This document shows, piece by piece, positions 1-5,189 of a DNA stretch of 5,189 nt; position 1 is the stretch's first letter; every line of letters begins with the position of its first letter. The notes beneath the pieces were generated by a model. It was not told where the DNA came from. It ran no database searches and was given only the letters and a program-made list of their open reading frames with translations. Where the stretch lies: NCBI GenBank assembly GCA_015222115.1, contig JADFUO010000113.1, positions 1 through 5,189 of the forward strand, written 5' to 3'. This stretch comes from Bacteroidota bacterium. GTDB taxonomy: Bacteria; Bacteroidota; Bacteroidia; Bacteroidales; JADFUO01. Made by a program: the position numbers and the translations under genes.

Positions 1-1130
1 AGCAAAATAAAAACCGGATAAAAATCAATTATAGCCCTCATTCCGAAACTATCACCATAAAACCAGTTCCACCATGAAGAAATAAAATAAACAAGAATTA
101 TTAGAAATATTGTTAAAGTTGCAAACCGGTACTTACTTTGTCTGAACAAAGGAATCAAACCGAAAAGCGAAACAAAAATTAACGGAGTGTATATAAAAAG
201 CCCTTTCCTGTAGCTAAGCAGCATATTTGTAATTTCGGGTTCAAAGAATTTAAATCCTTCTCCGCTGTATGACCATATCAATGGCTTTCCTGTTTGTATT
301 ATATTGATTAAAAACTGAATACAAATAATAAGAAAAACACTCAGAAATGAAATAAAAAACTCTTTTTTAAATTTAAAAAACCTTTTAATTGTTTGTTTTA
401 ATGATTGAAAATCAGAGGCTAAAAATGGAATAATAAACAATATAATAAAATTTGTCGGCCTTATTAAAATAGTAAGTCCTAAAGCAACAGATGCACAAAA
501 TATATTTTTAATTTCATAATTTATAAATGTTTTTTTAGCAAAATACAAAAAGACAGCAATCATCGAAAATGAATACACATGAGAGAAAGAAGAGTTTACA
601 AAAGTGTAATAAAATAAATTGGTGCCGAATAATATCAGTATTAGTATTATTGAGATGATATTTTTTGGAATAGTATAAAGTGATAGTAATTTTTTTGTAA
701 AAAATAAACCCAGAAGTCCGTAAAATATTCCACCAATGAAAACTGCATACTGAAAAAGAAGCGAATAACCGTCCAAATCATATCCGAATAAAAAACTTAA
801 AAAATAAGCAAGCAGGAAAAAAGGCAGTAAAATAAGAGCGGTACCAGCATAATATTTATTTGTTTTAACATCGCCATGATCAATAAAATAATGACCCTGA
901 TAGCTTAAAGAATATTTTTCCTTTTCAATTTCATAAATCTTTGTAAAATCTAATGTTTTATGAATAAAAATTGCCGGAAGGTAGGCATAATATCCTCTGC
1001 CATCGCCTGAAATAATATTATCCCTGAAACCCTTAAAATCAAGATTTACAAGAGTAATCGTGTAAATTAAGATCAGGGTTATTATTATAACTGAAGGCTT
1101 GTTTTTTAATCCATTTATATTAAAGCTCAT
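1..1130 (-). CDS. Multi-pass membrane protein, GT-C glycosyltransferase-like (partial, C-terminus beyond window)
   Basis: An open frame runs without a stop from an ATG at 1130 to the window edge, giving 376 residues plus two bases. The protein is strongly hydrophobic. It has an N-terminal membrane segment at about residues 13-30, followed by a loop with GDGRGYYAYLPA (about 42-53), then roughly eight further hydrophobic stretches. Later conserved-looking motifs are YRKGLFIYTPL (about 307-317) and SWWNWFYGDSFGMRAIIDFYP (about 352-372). An acidic residue in the first outer loop after the first helix is typical of GT-C enzymes (PMT/ArnT-like, family 39), which move sugars from polyprenyl-phosphate donors onto lipids, glycans or proteins outside the inner membrane. 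The exact substrate cannot be read. The start is preceded by an A/T-rich stretch without a Shine-Dalgarno sequence, usual in Bacteroidota. It begins 18 bases after the gcvP stop, suggesting co-transcription. Calling it a glycosyltransferase is inference from topology and motifs; a membrane protein of unknown function remains possible. Confidence 0.72.
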   Translation of the reverse strand, partial: MSFNINGLKNKPSVIIITLILIYTITLVNLDFKGFRDNIISGDGRGYYAYLPAIFIHKTLDFTKIYEIEKEKYSLSYQGHYFIDHGDVKTNKYYAGTALILLPFFLLAYFLSFLFGYDLDGYSLLFQYAVFIGGIFYGLLGLFFTKKLLSLYTIPKNIISIILILILFGTNLFYYTFVNSSFSHVYSFSMIAVFLYFAKKTFINYEIKNIFCASVALGLTILIRPTNFIILFIIPFLASDFQSLKQTIKRFFKFKKEFFISFLSVFLIICIQFLINIIQTGKPLIWSYSGEGFKFFEPEITNMLLSYRKGLFIYTPLIFVSLFGLIPLFRQSKYRFATLTIFLIILVYFISSWWNWFYGDSFGMRAIIDFYPVFIL

Positions 1131-1148
1131 TAAAGTTTAAGATATTAT

Positions 1149-4028
1149 TTATTCATCGCTATTATCAATCGCCTGACATGTACAAAACAGATTCCTGTCG
1201 CCATAAGCATCATCAATTTTAGTAACTGCAGGCCAATATTTGTCATCATATGACCAAGACATCGGAAATGCTGCCTTTTGCCGTGAATACGGAAATTCCC
1301 AATTTTCGGTTGTAACCATTTGTACAGTATGGGGAGCTTTAACTACTACGTTAATTTCTTTGTCAGCTTTTCCTTCTTCAACTTCTTTAATTTCATTACG
1401 AATTGAAATCATTGCTTCAATAAAGCGATTAAGCTCCGATAATGGTTCACTTTCAGTTGGCTCAACCATTAAAGTTCCATGAACGGGAAATGCAACTGTT
1501 GGTGCATGAAACCCATAATCCATCAATCTTTTGGCAATATCACCAACTGTAATGTTTGCAGTTTTATGGAAGATATTACAATCAAGTATCATCTCGTGAG
1601 CTACCCTGTTGTTTTTACCTGTATATAAGATTTTATAATACTTTTCAAGGTTTGATTTCAGATAATTGGCATTAAGGATTGCATATTTTGTTGCTTCGGT
1701 TAATCCATTACCACCAAGTAATTTAATATATCCATAAGATATTGGTAAGATCATCGCACTTCCGAACGGTGCTGATGCAATTGCTGAAATTCCCTTTTCT
1801 CCGCCTGTTTCAACAAAAGGATTTTTTGGCAGGTACGGAACAAGATGTTTGGCAACACCAATCGGACCGACACCAGGACCACCGCCACCATGAGGAATAG
1901 CAAAAGTTTTATGTAAGTTTAAATGACAGACATCGGCTCCGATAATTCCAGGGTTAGTCAGTCCTACCTGTGCATTCATATTTGCACCATCCATATATAC
2001 CTGCCCACCGTTTTCGTGGATGATATTTAAAATTTCAAGAATACCTTCTTCAAAAACACCATGTGTTGAAGGATATGTTACCATTAAAGCTGCGAGCTTA
2101 TCTTTGTGTTCTGTAGCTTTTTCTCTCAGATCATCCAGGTCAATATTTCCGTATTCATCGCATTTAATAATAACTACTTTCATTCCTGCCATTACTGCAC
2201 TTGCAGGATTTGTTCCGTGTGCAGACGACGGTATCAGGCAAATATTCCTGTGTTCCTCTCCCCTGCTTTTAAAATATTCGCGGATAACCATCAATCCGGT
2301 ATATTCACCTGCTGCACCTGAGTTGGGCTGGAATGAAATTGCTGAAAAGCCCGTTATCTCACAAAAATCTTTTTCCAGTTGGTTTATCAATTCAGTATAA
2401 CCTTCTGCCTGGTCAACAGGGACGAATGGATGTATCGCTCCGAATTCCTGCCAGCTTATTGGGAAAAGCTCAACAGCAGCATTGAGTTTCATTGTGCATG
2501 AACCCAAAGGTATCATTGAACGGTTTAATGAAATATCTTTATTTTCAAGCTTTTTGATATACCTCATCATTTCTGTTTCTGAAAAATAAGTATTAAAAAC
2601 AGAATGTGTAAGAAATTTGCTTTCTCTTCTCAGACCTTCAGGAAAAGTATTTATTTTCTTTAAATCTTTTTCAATTGAATATTCATTAAACTCCTTATTA
2701 TTCGCTTTAGCAAATATTTTCAGGATTATATTGATGTCGTCTAAAGAAGTAGTTTCATCAATGCTGATGCCGATATAACGATTATCAATATATCTGAAAT
2801 TCATCTCATTTTCAAGAGCTTGTTTTTTGATTTCTTCAGCAGAAACATTTTCAGGAAGTTCAATTTCTAAAGTATCAAAGAAAAATTGATTTTTTTGCGT
2901 GTATCCGAAATTTTTTATTTCATTGGATAAAATAGCGGCTAAAAGATTAATATTTTCTGCTATTTCCCTAATTCCGTCAGGACCATGATAAACGGCATAC
3001 ATTCCCGCCATTGAAGCCAGCAATGCCTGTGCAGTACAGATATTTGAAGTGGCTCTTTCTCTTTTAATATGTTGTTCTCGTGTTTGTAAAGCCATTCTTA
3101 AAGCAGGATTTCCTTGTGCATCAATCGAAACACCGATTATCCTTCCCGGCATATTTCGCTTGAATTTTTCTGTTGTTGCATAATATCCGGCATGTGGTCC
3201 GCCGTATCCCATCGGAATACCGAAACGTTGTGTAGAGCCGACAACAACATCTGCATCCCATTCTCCGGGAGGAGTAAGCAAAGCAAGACTAAGCAGGTCG
3301 GCAGCAACGGCAACAGGCGTTTCATTTTCATGAGCTTTATTCACAAAATCACGATAATCAATAATTGCACCTTTTTGATTTGGATACTGAACGATAGCTC
3401 CGAAAATTTTATCATTAAATTCAAACTTTTTTAAATCACCAATTTCGAGTTTTATTCCAAGTGGCACAGCACGGGTTTTAATAACATCAATTGTTTGCGG
3501 GAACATATCATCAGACACAAAGAAAATATTGGCTTCACGTTTTACAGCAACTCTCGAGCGTGTATTAAACAACATTATCATTGCTTCGGCAGCAGCAGTT
3601 CCCTCATCAAGCAATGAAGCATTTGCCAAAGGTAAGCCCGTAAGGTCGGAAACCATTGTTTGAAAATTCAGCAATGCTTCAAGCCGTCCTTGTGAAATCT
3701 CTGCCTGATACGGAGTATATGAAGTATACCAGCCAGGGTTTTCCAGAATATTCCTTGTAATAACTCCGGGAGTGATAGTATTGTAATATCCTAATCCGAT
3801 ATATGATTTATAGATTTTGTTTTTAGCTGCAATTTTCTTGATATGGTTTAAATATTCGTATTCATTTAAGCCATTCGGTAAATTCAATGGCTCTTTTAAC
3901 CGGATTGCCTTTGGAACGGTTTCATCAATTAATTCATCAAGAGAAAAAATACCGATCTTTTCAAGCATTTGATTAACTTCTTCTTCACGTGGTCCATTAT
4001 GTCGTTTAAAAAAATTGTTAGTTATCAT
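1149..4028 (-). CDS. gcvP: Glycine dehydrogenase (decarboxylating), glycine cleavage system P-protein, single-chain type
   Basis: This complete 959-residue cytosolic enzyme decarboxylates glycine using pyridoxal phosphate and passes the aminomethyl group to lipoyl-GcvH. The length fits the homodimeric single-chain form, with both halves that other bacteria split into GcvPA and GcvPB. The N-terminus FFKRHNGP resembles the family's F-RHIGP start and supports the ATG at 4028. The N-terminal half carries [15 protein letters not shown] (105-119), [19 protein letters not shown] (264-282) and [10 protein letters not shown] (325-334). It lacks the catalytic lysine. The C-terminal half carries [11 protein letters not shown] (507-517), [12 protein letters not shown] (533-544), [10 protein letters not shown] (567-576), [11 protein letters not shown] (601-611), and [16 protein letters not shown] (704-719), where Lys707 should form the Schiff base with the cofactor. 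Cys331 and a C-terminal CxC (949, 951) match positions reported to form a redox disulfide in the cyanobacterial enzyme. No gcvT, gcvH or lpd lies nearby in the window. The gene follows a 522-base repeat-rich leader and is closely followed by a membrane protein gene. Confidence 0.98.
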   Translation of the reverse strand: MITNNFFKRHNGPREEEVNQMLEKIGIFSLDELIDETVPKAIRLKEPLNLPNGLNEYEYLNHIKKIAAKNKIYKSYIGLGYYNTITPGVITRNILENPGWYTSYTPYQAEISQGRLEALLNFQTMVSDLTGLPLANASLLDEGTAAAEAMIMLFNTRSRVAVKREANIFFVSDDMFPQTIDVIKTRAVPLGIKLEIGDLKKFEFNDKIFGAIVQYPNQKGAIIDYRDFVNKAHENETPVAVAADLLSLALLTPPGEWDADVVVGSTQRFGIPMGYGGPHAGYYATTEKFKRNMPGRIIGVSIDAQGNPALRMALQTREQHIKRERATSNICTAQALLASMAGMYAVYHGPDGIREIAENINLLAAILSNEIKNFGYTQKNQFFFDTLEIELPENVSAEEIKKQALENEMNFRYIDNRYIGISIDETTSLDDINIILKIFAKANNKEFNEYSIEKDLKKINTFPEGLRRESKFLTHSVFNTYFSETEMMRYIKKLENKDISLNRSMIPLGSCTMKLNAAVELFPISWQEFGAIHPFVPVDQAEGYTELINQLEKDFCEITGFSAISFQPNSGAAGEYTGLMVIREYFKSRGEEHRNICLIPSSAHGTNPASAVMAGMKVVIIKCDEYGNIDLDDLREKATEHKDKLAALMVTYPSTHGVFEEGILEILNIIHENGGQVYMDGANMNAQVGLTNPGIIGADVCHLNLHKTFAIPHGGGGPGVGPIGVAKHLVPYLPKNPFVETGGEKGISAIASAPFGSAMILPISYGYIKLLGGNGLTEATKYAILNANYLKSNLEKYYKILYTGKNNRVAHEMILDCNIFHKTANITVGDIAKRLMDYGFHAPTVAFPVHGTLMVEPTESEPLSELNRFIEAMISIRNEIKEVEEGKADKEINVVVKAPHTVQMVTTENWEFPYSRQKAAFPMSWSYDDKYWPAVTKIDDAYGDRNLFCTCQAIDNSDE

Positions 4029-4059
4029 TTTAAATATTTTAAAATGCTGTTAATAATAA

Positions 4060-4194
4060 ATTCATTTATACTAATTCTTAACAGGCCCATACGGGCAAGT
4101 TTTGCGAAGTAAAGCTGTTTAGAATTAGTTATGCGTGCTGAATAGACCTTTAAAGTTTTTGCATTTCTATTCAGCATTAGTATAAAAATTGAAT
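4060..4194 (-). repeat. Nested inverted-repeat structure in the gcvP leader (possible RNA element or MITE-like palindrome)
   Basis: There are three inverted repeats. The outer arms 4065-4075 (TTTATACTAAT) and 4176-4186 (ATTAGTATAAA) match at 11 of 11 and extend through ATTCA/TGAAT (4060-4064, 4190-4194) past a 3-base bulge. A second pair, 4136-4146 and 4166-4176, is perfect over 11 bases (TGCTGAATAGA) around a 19-base loop. A third, 4070-4084 and 4115-4129, matches at 14 of 15 and encloses a small GCCC-ATAC-GGGC hairpin (4085-4096). The outer and third pairs share bases 4070-4075, so the full forms exclude each other, while a shortened third stem fits a three-way junction. The structure ends 31 bases before the gcvP start. 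It does not resemble the glycine riboswitch consensus as I know it. A MITE-like or REP-like element is an equal alternative. Confidence 0.6.
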
Positions 4195-4197
4195 CTG

Positions 4198-4205
4198 CAA
4201 ATTTA
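4198..4205 (-). promoter_or_regulatory. Candidate Bacteroidota -7 box for gcvP
   Basis: On the minus strand these bases read TAAATTTG, an exact match to the Bacteroidota primary sigma factor -7 element TAnnTTTG. No clear TTTG -33 box stands 19-21 bases upstream, and the pattern is easy to find by chance in AT-rich DNA. If real, transcription would start near 4191-4192, at the edge of the nested inverted repeats, giving gcvP a leader of about 160 bases. Confidence 0.25.
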
Positions 4206-4263
4206 ATAATCTTTAAAACATTAATGATGTTTGGTTGAAATATTGTGAATAAATTAATTGGAT

Positions 4264-4294
4264 CAGTTTGATGTTTGATAAAGAAGACAAACTG
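4264..4294. repeat. CAGTTTG/CAAACTG inverted repeat with tandem GTTTGAT
   Basis: CAGTTTG (4264-4270) and CAAACTG (4288-4294) are perfect inverted copies around 17 bases. Within the left side GTTTGAT is present twice in tandem (4266-4279). It could be a protein-binding site upstream of gcvP or a chance product of AT-rich sequence; nothing else supports a function. Confidence 0.4.
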
Positions 4295-4335
4295 GAAAAC
4301 ATACAAGTGGCAGCGATAGTAACAGTTGCACAGGG

Positions 4336-4367
4336 AAAGGCTAAAGTATAAAGGCTAAAGGCTAAAG
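4336..4367. repeat. AAAGGCT heptamer repeat cluster
   Basis: The word AAAGGCTAAAG occurs three times, at 4336-4346, 4350-4360 and 4357-4367, the last two overlapping as a true tandem of the 7-base unit AAAGGCT. The first copy is separated by TAT. The cluster is too short for a CRISPR array and has no spacers. It may be a slippage-derived microsatellite or a piece of a dispersed intergenic repeat. Confidence 0.75.
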
Positions 4368-4399
4368 TTAACAAAAAAAGGAGTCTAAAAAATATAGAA

Positions 4400-4470
4400 C
4401 TGGCAGTGGCAGCAGCAGTTGTAGGAAAATATATCACAAAACTACTGCCGCTTCTACTGCTACTGCTGCT
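4400..4470. repeat. Degenerate CTGC-type hexamer repeats in inverted arrangement
   Basis: Bases 4400-4425 contain GGCAGT, GGCAGC and AGCAGT units in a row. Bases 4441-4470 contain the opposite-strand type (ACTGCC, ACTGCT, ACTGCT, GCT). The arms 4409-4424 and 4451-4466 are complementary at 13 of 16 positions around a 26-base centre. A further copy of the nine-base word AGTGGCAGC (4306-4314 and 4405-4413) is followed in both places by CAGTTG. This is low-complexity repeat DNA with no coding sense that I can support; function is unknown. Confidence 0.7.
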
Positions 4471-4506
4471 TTTTCAAAATCGGCTTCAAAGAAATAAACA
4501 TAAAAT

Positions 4507-4524
4507 TCCCGATTGCAATCGGGA
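4507..4524 (-). terminator. Perfect 18-base palindrome, probable hppA terminator
   Basis: TCCCGATTGCAATCGGGA is self-complementary over all 18 bases and lies 26 bases after the hppA stop. In the hppA transcript it forms a GC-capped hairpin (stem up to 8-9 pairs with little loop) followed by AUUUUAUGUUU, a T-rich but interrupted tract. This makes it a plausible but not canonical intrinsic terminator. Short palindromes of this CCCGAT...ATCGGG form recur between genes in Bacteroidota, so it may also be a dispersed repeat. Confidence 0.55.
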
Positions 4525-4551
4525 TGTCAGATGTCAGATGACATCTGACAT
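4524..4551. repeat. Heptamer direct repeat with 10-base inverted repeat at the hppA stop codon
   Basis: On the plus strand ATGTCAG occurs twice in tandem (4524-4530, 4531-4537) and continues as ATG. Bases 4531-4540 (ATGTCAGATG) are perfectly complementary to 4542-4551 (CATCTGACAT) around a single A at 4541. The alternative arm 4524-4533 can pair with the same partner. The outer base of the palindrome is also the last base of the hppA TAA. Together with the adjacent palindrome it forms a double hairpin that could aid termination or protect the mRNA 3' end. Confidence 0.7.
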
Positions 4552-5189
4552 TATTTCTTTATTCTCATTCCATAGAACGAACGGTACACAAAGAACAAAC
4601 CGATAACAAATAAAATACCACCGATAATAGGGGCGTAATTTGTTCCGCCTGTGTCTTTAGCGTGTAAAATCATTTCAATAGAAATTTCAGCAGCTAACAA
4701 ACCGAATAAAGTAGAGAATTTAATAATCGGATTTAATGAAACCGATGATGTATCCTTGTATGGATCGCCAACGGTATCGCCAACAATAGTTGCTTCGTGC
4801 AGCGGTGTATTTTTTTCGCCCAGATCAACTTCAACCACTTTTTTCGCATTATCCCAGGCACCACCGGCATCTGCCATATATATTGCCTGAAACAATCCGA
4901 ATACTGCAATTGATATCAGGTAGGAAACAAAGAAATTTGGATCAAAAAATGCAAAAGCCAATGTCAGCGAAAAGATCACGGCAAATATATTCCACATACC
5001 TTTTTGTGCATACTTAGTACAAATTTTAACAACATCTTTTGAATCCTGAATATCCGCTTCTTTTTTATCAAGATTTATATGTTTTTTTATAAATTCAACA
5101 GCACGATAAGCTCCTGTAGTAACGGCTTGTATTGATGCCCCTGTGAACCAGAAAATCACTGCTCCGCCTGTGATAAAACCGATTATTAC
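4551..5189 (-). CDS. hppA: Membrane-bound ion-translocating pyrophosphatase, C-terminal part (5' end beyond window)
   Basis: The frame is open from the window edge to a TAA at 4551-4553, giving the last 212 residues of a protein usually 650-800 long. HppA hydrolyses cytoplasmic pyrophosphate and pumps H+ and/or Na+ across the inner membrane. Visible signatures are YMADAGGAWDNAKK (fragment residues 104-117) and GDTVGDPYKD (137-146). These acidic and lysine residues bind Mg-pyrophosphate in this family. They are followed by TSSVSLNPIIK (147-157). Hydrophobic helices surround them at about 1-23, 67-83, 86-105, 153-175 and 186-204, the last ending in a short basic tail FYGMRIKK. A GTG at 5159 is internal, because the ten codons upstream read VIIGFITGGA in the same frame and fit the family. 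The residues that separate K+-dependent from K+-independent enzymes, and Na+ from H+ pumps, lie upstream of the window, so ion specificity cannot be decided; related Bacteroides enzymes are Na+ or Na+/H+ pumps. Confidence 0.96.
   Translation of the reverse strand, partial: VIIGFITGGAVIFWFTGASIQAVTTGAYRAVEFIKKHINLDKKEADIQDSKDVVKICTKYAQKGMWNIFAVIFSLTLAFAFFDPNFFVSYLISIAVFGLFQAIYMADAGGAWDNAKKVVEVDLGEKNTPLHEATIVGDTVGDPYKDTSSVSLNPIIKFSTLFGLLAAEISIEMILHAKDTGGTNYAPIIGGILFVIGLFFVYRSFYGMRIKK

Larger units (their letters stand above)
4029..4550. other. Repeat-rich 522-base intergenic region between hppA and gcvP
   Basis: I find no supportable protein gene here. Short open frames on both strands have no recognisable domain, start context or plausible composition. 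The stretch holds, from the hppA side, two palindromes, two arms of CTGC-type hexamer repeats, an AAAGGCT repeat cluster, a CAGTTTG/CAAACTG inverted repeat with a tandem heptamer, and the nested inverted repeats of the gcvP leader. These are listed separately. The gcvP promoter must lie in this region unless hppA transcripts read through. Confidence 0.85.

Noticed and set aside
2020..2400. 126-codon plus-strand open frame opposite gcvP
   Set aside because: It lies antisense within conserved GcvP coding sequence and resembles no protein; it is a shadow frame.
4029..4210. Glycine riboswitch upstream of gcvP
   Set aside because: The location is suggestive, but I cannot find the conserved aptamer core or a tandem arrangement; the stems present are plain inverted repeats.
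4025..4306. 93-codon minus-strand open frame overlapping the gcvP start by ATGA
   Set aside because: The overlap looks like translational coupling, but the frame runs straight through the nested inverted repeats, has no recognisable domain, and is rich in Ile/Lys/Asn/Phe as expected for AT-rich non-coding DNA.
4336..4367. CRISPR-like array
   Set aside because: Units are 7-11 bases, adjacent or overlapping, without spacers, and there are no cas genes.
4213..4437. 74-codon minus-strand open frame with hydrophobic and Ala/Thr-rich stretches
   Set aside because: Its apparent composition comes from translating the CTGC-type hexamers and the AAAGGCT repeats; there is no family resemblance or conserved feature.
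4406..4606. Plus-strand frame beginning MAAAVVGKY across the hexamer repeats
   Set aside because: It overlaps the hppA 3' end on the opposite strand, and its Ala and Leu runs are repeat artefacts.

Overview
The window looks like chromosomal DNA of a low-GC Bacteroidota bacterium. This is inferred from the AT-rich composition, the absence of Shine-Dalgarno sequences before both visible starts, the single-chain glycine decarboxylase, the membrane pyrophosphatase with a DTSSVSLNP motif, and a GT-C-like membrane protein of a type common in that phylum. No 16S or other marker is present, so the placement is moderate in confidence. All three supportable genes lie on the minus strand, so the biological order runs from high to low coordinates.

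Region by region, in transcription order. (1) 5189-4551: C-terminal 212 residues of an ion-pumping membrane pyrophosphatase (HppA), cut by the window edge. (2) 4550-4029: a 522-base intergenic region, unusually dense in repeats. It holds two adjacent perfect palindromes at the hppA 3' end (likely terminator), two arms of degenerate CTGC-type hexamers in opposite orientation, a small AAAGGCT repeat cluster, a 7-base inverted repeat with a tandem heptamer, and a nested inverted-repeat structure just upstream of gcvP. (3) 4028-1149: complete gcvP, the glycine cleavage P-protein, 959 residues. (4) 1130-1: N-terminal 376 residues of a multi-pass membrane protein resembling GT-C glycosyltransferases, starting 18 bases after gcvP and running off the window.

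Functionally this is mostly housekeeping. GcvP decarboxylates glycine and feeds one-carbon units to folate, but its partners GcvT, GcvH and Lpd are not visible here. HppA couples pyrophosphate hydrolysis to Na+ and/or H+ export. The membrane protein probably modifies a surface glycan or lipid and may simply be co-transcribed with gcvP. I see no phage, CRISPR, transposase, tRNA or rRNA. No new protein system is evident. The item most worth checking is the gcvP leader, where inverted repeats can fold in two partly exclusive ways, either as a cis-regulatory RNA or as a small mobile palindromic element.
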